DNA of 64,000 nt from Micrococcales bacterium (GTDB lineage: Bacteria; Actinomycetota; Actinomycetes; Actinomycetales; Cellulomonadaceae). The stretch covers positions 1 through 64,000 of the forward strand of contig WRMB01000007.1 in the NCBI GenBank assembly GCA_009777345.1. Reading direction: 5' to 3'. Of the stretch, positions 58,206-64,000 are shown in pieces (within the stretch, counting starts at the first letter, position 1; every line of letters starts with the position of its first letter). The notes beneath the pieces are model-generated. The model searched no databases. It was not told where the DNA came from and saw nothing but the letters and a program-made list of their open reading frames with translations. A program made the translations under genes and the position numbers.

Positions 58206-58375
58206 TACCGGGCTGGTCCCGCGCCAGAGGGTGTGCTGCCGTGGCTGCCAGCCGGTGCGAGGGCCGGACGACGGCCCTCGTCGGCGTACCTGCTGACGGA
58301 GCCGTCCAGATATTCGCTCGCCACGTCGCAGGACAGTGGTGCAGACTCGTCGACGAGGTTGAGAACTGAACACAT

Positions 58376-58449
58376 GCTCTCGCGGGGCAGATGGAGTGCC
58401 CACCACACTGTCGATGTGGGGATCGCCGGTTCGAGTCCGGTCGGGAGCG
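58376..58449 (+). tRNA. Divergent tRNA-Asp-like gene, anticodon GTC
   Basis: Hand-folded cloverleaf: acceptor GCTCTCG/CGGGAGC, D-stem GGGC/GCCC, anticodon stem CCACA/TGTGG with loop CTGTCGA, T-arm GCCGG-TTCGAGT-CCGGT, discriminator G; position 8 is C. Confidence 0.7.
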
Positions 58450-58539
58450 CAAGAACCGAAGACATGCAGGATTGCTACTCCGGCTCGCACCTCGCGGAAA
58501 CCGCGACAGACAGGGTCCGCCGAGCGTATGAACAGGCGT

Positions 58540-58700
58540 TGTCATTTTCGACGGAGGGCGGGAAATGGTGTCGGCCTCCAGCCTGGCCGCACGGTCCTGC
58601 CTGGCCTGCTCCAGAAGCCGCAGTCCGTCACGGAAGACCTCGCTGGCACTCTGATACTCCCCAGTACGTTCCGCGTGGGCAGGGGGGCAAGGCCAACCCG
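58540..58700 (-). pseudogene. ParD-type antitoxin remnant (approximate bounds)
   Basis: Within ORF 57970..58800: GEYQSASEVFRDGLRLLEQARQDRAARLEAD; no intact start or partner toxin. Confidence 0.55.
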
Positions 58701-58804
58701 AGTCGACGCTAGTGGCGTCCGCCTCGGCAGCGGTAGCCCTGTGCGGCGCGAGAGCGTCACATGACGGAGTCCAGGAACTCGCTCGCCGGGACGGTCCCAA
58801 CGGA

Positions 58805-59617
58805 TCAGCCGACGTCCTTGCGGAAGCGGAGGAAGTACCCGGCGACGGTCAGCACCACGCCGTAGGCCAGCAGGCCGAGGACGGCGGGGCCGAGGGAGAC
58901 CAGACTCGTCTGGTCGCTGAGCATGGTGTACATCGACTCACCGGTGACGCTGTCGCCCAGGGCACCGGGCAGGTAGGACAGGAGGGGGATGTCGTTGCCG
59001 ATTAGCATCGGCAGCATCCGTAGGGTCGGTTCCAGGAACATGGTGATGCCCAGCAGGCTGACGATGGCCACCATCTGGTTGGTGACCAGCGCGCCCAGAC
59101 CCACCCCGACCAGGCCCCACAGGACCATCGCCAGGACCATCCGGGCGAACATCTCCCAGGTCTGGCCGTCGCCGAGGCCGGTGGCGTCCCCGAGCAGGGC
59201 CAGCGGTGCGGCACCCAGCAGCAGGCACCCGACGATCACGGCCACCGCGTACAGCGCGCCCAGCGGGACGACGGAGACGAACTTCGCGGCCAGCACCCGC
59301 CACCGCACCGGGTCGGCCAGCAGCGTGGGGGTGAGGGTCTGGTGCCGGTACTCCCCCGCTACGGACATCGCCCCGACGATGGCCGGGAACACGAAGCCGA
59401 ACGTCGTGCCCATGGAGTACAGCAGACGGGCCAGGTCGTCACCGGCCGGGACGAACATGTCTTCGTCCATCTCCGCCCCGCCGAAGTGCACGGTGAACAC
59501 CATCATCGCGACGTTCATGCCGGTCCAGGCGACGGTGACGAGCAGGAGCGCCCACCAGGTGCGGGTCGAGAAGTACTTGCGGAACTCCATCGACAACGTC
59601 TGTGCGTAGGCGTTCAT
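58805..59617 (-). CDS. ABC transporter permease
   Basis: Multiple TM; adjacent to ATPase; ABC-2-like. Confidence 0.85.
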   Translation of the reverse strand: MNAYAQTLSMEFRKYFSTRTWWALLLVTVAWTGMNVAMMVFTVHFGGAEMDEDMFVPAGDDLARLLYSMGTTFGFVFPAIVGAMSVAGEYRHQTLTPTLLADPVRWRVLAAKFVSVVPLGALYAVAVIVGCLLLGAAPLALLGDATGLGDGQTWEMFARMVLAMVLWGLVGVGLGALVTNQMVAIVSLLGITMFLEPTLRMLPMLIGNDIPLLSYLPGALGDSVTGESMYTMLSDQTSLVSLGPAVLGLLAYGVVLTVAGYFLRFRKDVG

Positions 59618-60507
59618 CGGATGTCCCCCTGTCCTTCGGTCAGCGCCAGGAAGGCCGCCTCCAGCCCGCCGCGCTGGGTGGCGAGCTGGTGCAGCTCGAT
59701 CCCGGCGGCGAACGCGGCGTGGCCGATCTCGGCGGCCGTGGGCCCGACCAGCACCGTGCCAGACGGTCCGGTGGTGAGCGTCCAGCCTTGGTCCTGCGCC
59801 AGCCGGGCCAGGGCCTCAGGATCGGCAGCGGCAACATCGGTGCGGTTCTCGTGCGCGCTGGCAGCCAGCTCGGCCAGGGGCGAGGCGTGCACCAACCGCC
59901 CGTGGGCGATGATCACCACGTCGTCGACGGACTGCTGCACCTCGGACAGCAGGTGCGAGGAGACCAGGACGGCCTTGCCCTGGTCCGCCAGGTGGCGCAG
60001 CAGGTCGCGTATCCACACGATGCCCTCGGGGTCCAGCCCGTTGGTCGGTTCGTCCAGCAGCAGCACCTGCGGGTCGCCCAGCAGCGCCACCGCCAGGCCC
60101 AGCCGGGCCCGCATCCCCATGGAGAACCCGCCGACCCGTCGCCCGGCCGCCGAGCCCAGCCCGACCAGGTCCAGCACCTGGGCGCACCGCGCCTGGTCGA
60201 TCCCGGCCCCGGCGGCGATCATCGCCGCGTGGTCCGTGGCGGTCCGGCCCGGGTGGAAGCTCGAGGCTTCCAGCGCCGCGCCGACGTGCCGCATCGGCGC
60301 GGGCAGCTGCTGGTAGGTGCGCCCGTCGAATGTCGCCGTCCCGCTGGTCGGCCGGGTCAGGCCGAGCGCCATGCGCAGCGTGGTGGTCTTCCCGGCCCCG
60401 TTGGGCCCGAGAAACCCGGTCACCTTGCCGGGCGGCACCGTGAACGACAGGTCGTCCACGGCCGTGAGCGGCCCGAACCTCTTCGTCAGACCATCGATCT
60501 CGAGCAC
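59614..60507 (-). CDS. ABC transporter ATP-binding protein
   Basis: LGPNGAGKTTTLRM, VGGFSMGMRARLGLAVALLGDPQVLLLDEPTNGLDPEG. Confidence 0.93.
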   Translation of the reverse strand: MLEIDGLTKRFGPLTAVDDLSFTVPPGKVTGFLGPNGAGKTTTLRMALGLTRPTSGTATFDGRTYQQLPAPMRHVGAALEASSFHPGRTATDHAAMIAAGAGIDQARCAQVLDLVGLGSAAGRRVGGFSMGMRARLGLAVALLGDPQVLLLDEPTNGLDPEGIVWIRDLLRHLADQGKAVLVSSHLLSEVQQSVDDVVIIAHGRLVHASPLAELAASAHENRTDVAAADPEALARLAQDQGWTLTTGPSGTVLVGPTAAEIGHAAFAAGIELHQLATQRGGLEAAFLALTEGQGDIR

Positions 60508-60675
60508 GCATCCACTCCTGCTGCTTCGCCTGTTTTCTTCACAGATCCTACACGCCTGAGTCGTCCGCCCCCGCAGCCGCGCGGCCGATCTTCCACTCCG
60601 CCCTGAGGGGGCGGCGGCTCGGAGCGCCGGGGCGGACTTTCCGCACCAGACGCCCCGAGCGGGCTGAGGTGACAG

Positions 60676-62028
60676 CTACCCCAGCTCGACGTGCCGCAGC
60701 TCCGCGTACCCGTCGACCAGGGAGTCCAGCGTTACCGTCGTGTCGCCCTTGAGGTGCTGGTCGAAAAAGGCGAGCGTCACCGCCTGGGTGATCTCCAGGG
60801 CCCTCTGGGGTTTGATCTGCGATCCCAGCCCGATGAGCTCGAGCTCCTGCTCCGACTCGGCGAAGAGTCCGAGGTCCGTATAGCTCAGGTGGGCGCTGCC
60901 CTCGATGACGAACAGGGTCTGGGAGGCAGCCAGTACACCGGCGAGCCCGTCGGTGTACGCTCTCATGCCCTCCTGCATCTCTCGACACTCGGCGACGTAG
61001 GCGGCCTCGTCCTCGAACTCTTCGAGAAGCTGGTTCCGTTCCGCTTCGGTCAGGGTCTCCAGGGAGCACATGTCGAACTCTGGGTCCACGAGCTCCGCCG
61101 CGCCGTCGGGCGCGGACAGCATCAGGAAAGGCGCGGGAGTCGCACCGTCCTGAGGTGCCGTCCAGACACCGCCGTCCATGTTGATCGCCGCCTTGATCCG
61201 GCTGTCGGTGAGAGCCAGCTCGTAGGCTGTCGCACCGCCGAGCGAGTGCCCGGTGATTCCCAGACGGTCCAGGTCCAGACGACCGGCGAAGCCAGAATCA
61301 CGCGTTCCGTCGTCCAGCTCGGTCAGCGCATCGATCACGAACACCGCGTCGTCGGTCATGATCTGGGATTCCATCTCGGCGAGCTCAAGTCCAGGATACT
61401 TTTCTTCCAGGGAGGCGTATGCCGCCTCGTCCAGCTCCACGCTTCCCCCCGGCAGCAGCGACACACCAGCCAGGTAGGTGTGGTCGACAGCCACGACGAC
61501 GTACCCGTGGCTTGCCAGGTCCTCGTACTGCGAGGTGTAGAGCTCCATGGGGACACCCAGCCCGTGAGAGAACAGCACGACCGGGTAGCGCGACTGGTCG
61601 TCAGCCAGCGCCAGGTTTTCTTTGGCGTGCGTCGTCACCGCGGTCAGGCGAGCGTCGTACGGCGGCGGGACAACTAGCTCCGCCGAGCCGCGGGCATAGC
61701 TCCGGTAGGGCACGGTGGCGTCGTCCTCGGCCGGGTACAGGACCTGGACCATGATCTCCCGCGGGGCTGTCGACCCGGTGATCACAGCATTGTCGCGGTC
61801 GTCGTCCACCAGGTGGAGGTACTGCGTGCCCACCGTATACTGTCCGGTCGGCACTGGTAGCACCGACGCTGTTGTCGCCGTCTTGGTCGGTGTCGCCTGG
61901 GGTGACTCCGAACCGGACGAGCAGGCCACGGCCGACGACAGCGCCAGGGCCGTCAGGGCCAGGCCGACCACGTACTTCAGAGTTCGTCTGGTCGCTATTG
62001 TCCGGGCGGGTGACTCTGATCTGAGCAT
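60676..62028 (-). CDS. Alpha/beta hydrolase lipoprotein (PAF-acetylhydrolase-like)
   Basis: Lipobox-like ALSSAVACSSG; GXSXG as GHSLGG; VVLFSHGLGVPMELY. Confidence 0.87.
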   Translation of the reverse strand: MLRSESPARTIATRRTLKYVVGLALTALALSSAVACSSGSESPQATPTKTATTASVLPVPTGQYTVGTQYLHLVDDDRDNAVITGSTAPREIMVQVLYPAEDDATVPYRSYARGSAELVVPPPYDARLTAVTTHAKENLALADDQSRYPVVLFSHGLGVPMELYTSQYEDLASHGYVVVAVDHTYLAGVSLLPGGSVELDEAAYASLEEKYPGLELAEMESQIMTDDAVFVIDALTELDDGTRDSGFAGRLDLDRLGITGHSLGGATAYELALTDSRIKAAINMDGGVWTAPQDGATPAPFLMLSAPDGAAELVDPEFDMCSLETLTEAERNQLLEEFEDEAAYVAECREMQEGMRAYTDGLAGVLAASQTLFVIEGSAHLSYTDLGLFAESEQELELIGLGSQIKPQRALEITQAVTLAFFDQHLKGDTTVTLDSLVDGYAELRHVELG

Positions 62029-62152
62029 GGGTTCTTCTCTCCTTCTTCCGGTGTTGCGCAGATGGCAGACTGATACGTCCGACACTCCTTGCGCTTCGGC
62101 CTCGTGGCCGACTTCTTCTATCCGCCTCTTGTCCTTCCGGACGAGTCGACGG

Positions 62153-64000
62153 CTACTCGGTGATGAGGGTGCGGGGGCTGATCTTGCGCACCCTGAGAGC
62201 CACCAGCGTCGCGACCACCCCTGCCAAGACCACGATGCTGACGGCCATCCCTACGCTGGTCGGTACGAAGGCGTGCATCAGCGCGCTGCGGGAGTCCAGG
62301 GTGTGGAACACGGCGTCGATCACGGACGGGAAGGCCAGGTGCCCGACCGCACCGCCCACCACCGCACCGACTGCGACCACCGGCAGGTAGGTCATGACGA
62401 CCTGGCGGACCAGCTGTCCGGTGGTGAAGCCGACCGCTTTCTGGATCCCGAAACCGCGCCGCCCCCGCAGGATCGCCATGCTCAGCACCAAGAACAAGAC
62501 CAGCGCGATGGTCACCGCCGTGAGAGCCAGGACGATGACCGACACCAGGAGCGTGATGTCCCCGTAGACGGCGGTCTGGGCTGACAGCTCTGCGTCGGCG
62601 TCATACACCTCGAGTCCTGGAGCGTCCCAGTCCCGCTCGATCTGGGCTATGAGGGTGGCTACCTGTGCAGGGTCTTTCACGTAGACGTAGATGGCGAGGT
62701 GCTGGAAATCCGGCTGCATCTTTCGCGCACCGTCGGTGGTCAGGTAGGCCTGGTTGAGGTTGACCAGACCGGTGACCAGGTACTCGACGTCCTCGCCGCC
62801 GGTGTTGACGCGCACCGTGTCGCCCACACCCTTGCCCAGCCGGTCGGCGGTGGCCCAGCCGATGACCACCTCGTTGTCGTACGCGGGGTAGCAACCTTCG
62901 TAGAGCATGGTGCCCTCGGTCTGCTCGAAGTCGTCCGTCACGAAGACGAACGCGTAGGAGCCGTCGAGACGCACGTCCAGCCCTGTGTAGAAGACCGAGG
63001 AACGTATGTCGTCACGTTCGGCCAGGTCCGCCTGGATCGCGGCAGCGGTAGCGGAGTCCTCGGAGTAGACCATGATGTCTGGCACCTCTCCGACCAGCGA
63101 CGCGATGAACTTCTCCGACCGGGCGCCGATGTTCTCGTAGAGCGCAGCGCTGACCACCCCCATGAAGGCGGTGACCGCGACGACCATGCCCACGGTGACC
63201 ATCTGGCCTCTGGTCTGGACCGTCGACTTGACGGCCATCAGCCAGGTCAGCCGCCCACGGGATGTCGCCAGCGGCAGGTGGTTGCGCTTGAAGCTGTGCA
63301 CCACCAGACCGCCGCGCAGCGCGGTCAGCGGTCGCAGCCGACGGATGCGGAGCGCCGCGATCCCGGCCACGACCAGCGTTCCCACTGTCACGACCAGGAA
63401 CGTCACCAGCGCGGGCCCCGGGGCGAAACCTGGTGCCCACGGCCTCATCGACTCCTGCTCCAGCAGGTTGGACACCAGCGGGAGCAGAAGCTGGCTCCCG
63501 CCCACACCGATGAGCGCCCCGGACCCCGCGACCAGGCAGAACTGACCGACGAGCGAACCGCTCACCTGACCAGAGGTGTACCCCACGACCTTGAGGACAC
63601 CGATATCGGTCATGGACTCCTCGATCGAGGCCGCGACGCGGAACCGCACCATCACCAGGGCGACCAGCCCGACGAGCGCCGCGACGACCAGCAGCATAGC
63701 TGCCAGGATCGTGCCCATCATGACACCGGCCGTCTTGATACCGTCGTAGAGCAACACAACGGCCCGGGCGGAGGTCTGCTGCTCGAAGACGTCGTCGATC
63801 AGAAGGTCGGCGATCGTGTCGGTCCGCGCGGGGTCGTCAAGACGGACCTTTACGTACACCCCGTGAGCGTGGGGAAACTGGTCCGCCAGTGCGGCAAAGG
63901 CGGTTTCGTCGACGTAGAACCTGAAGACAGCGATGCCAAGCCCGACGTCGTCGACGAACCCGCGGACCGTGTAGACGACCGGGGTCCTGTCGAGAAGGAC
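62153..64000 (-). CDS. FtsX/MacB-like ABC transporter permease, N-terminus beyond window
   Basis: Repeated permease TM modules; frame stays open to 64000 (VLLDRTPVVYTVRGFVDDVGLGIAVFRF...). Confidence 0.85.
   Translation of the reverse strand, partial: VLLDRTPVVYTVRGFVDDVGLGIAVFRFYVDETAFAALADQFPHAHGVYVKVRLDDPARTDTIADLLIDDVFEQQTSARAVVLLYDGIKTAGVMMGTILAAMLLVVAALVGLVALVMVRFRVAASIEESMTDIGVLKVVGYTSGQVSGSLVGQFCLVAGSGALIGVGGSQLLLPLVSNLLEQESMRPWAPGFAPGPALVTFLVVTVGTLVVAGIAALRIRRLRPLTALRGGLVVHSFKRNHLPLATSRGRLTWLMAVKSTVQTRGQMVTVGMVVAVTAFMGVVSAALYENIGARSEKFIASLVGEVPDIMVYSEDSATAAAIQADLAERDDIRSSVFYTGLDVRLDGSYAFVFVTDDFEQTEGTMLYEGCYPAYDNEVVIGWATADRLGKGVGDTVRVNTGGEDVEYLVTGLVNLNQAYLTTDGARKMQPDFQHLAIYVYVKDPAQVATLIAQIERDWDAPGLEVYDADAELSAQTAVYGDITLLVSVIVLALTAVTIALVLFLVLSMAILRGRRGFGIQKAVGFTTGQLVRQVVMTYLPVVAVGAVVGGAVGHLAFPSVIDAVFHTLDSRSALMHAFVPTSVGMAVSIVVLAGVVATLVALRVRKISPRTLITE

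Overview
High-GC actinobacterial chromosomal window, mostly housekeeping genes, with an accessory island at about 6.6-22.8 kb. Left to right: a 3' partial sufR; the suf Fe-S operon (sufB-sufD-Rieske ferredoxin-sufC-sufS-sufU-sufT/DUF59); an island with three PknG-type Ser/Thr kinase paralogs each ending in a DUF6273-like domain, an LRR-like gene, an SPFH/zinc-ribbon cassette, an SPFH-RHH operon and a RHH/PIN TA pair; a CsoR/CstR-type repressor divergent from a zinc-ribbon microprotein and a CoA-disulfide-reductase/rhodanese gene; nadE; a soluble MCP with a CZB-like domain; a three-gene ATP-dependent-ligase-like operon; a DEAD helicase; the pgsA-like/DUF881/sbp/DUF881/garA/merR/bifunctional nuclease/merR block; parA; mazEF; rbpA; ppm1-lnt; helY; adh; a TIR-bounded higBA cassette; DAG kinase; tatC-tatA; pafC-pafB; vapBC; DUF3866; a divergent tRNA-Asp-like gene; and ABC transporters. 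Main observations: (1) three PknG-like kinases fused to DUF6273-like modules, with a GarA-like FHA protein in the same window; (2) mosaic duplications of sufS, sufU-sufT and LRR-gene fragments around those kinases; (3) a 1.19-kb Tn3-derived miniature element (35-bp TIRs, 5-bp TSD GACCT) carrying a HigBA-type TA and a resolvase HTH remnant without transposase; (4) near-identical long perfect palindromes at 5.6 kb and 58.1 kb with compensatory differences, plus an unrelated long palindrome at 43.2 kb; (5) a three-gene nucleic-acid-ligase-like operon with two uncharacterised partners; (6) a His-less CsoR paralog next to a sulfur-metabolism operon that includes a 38-aa ORF missing from the ORF track. 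All assignments come from reading the sequence and motif recall; no database search was run.
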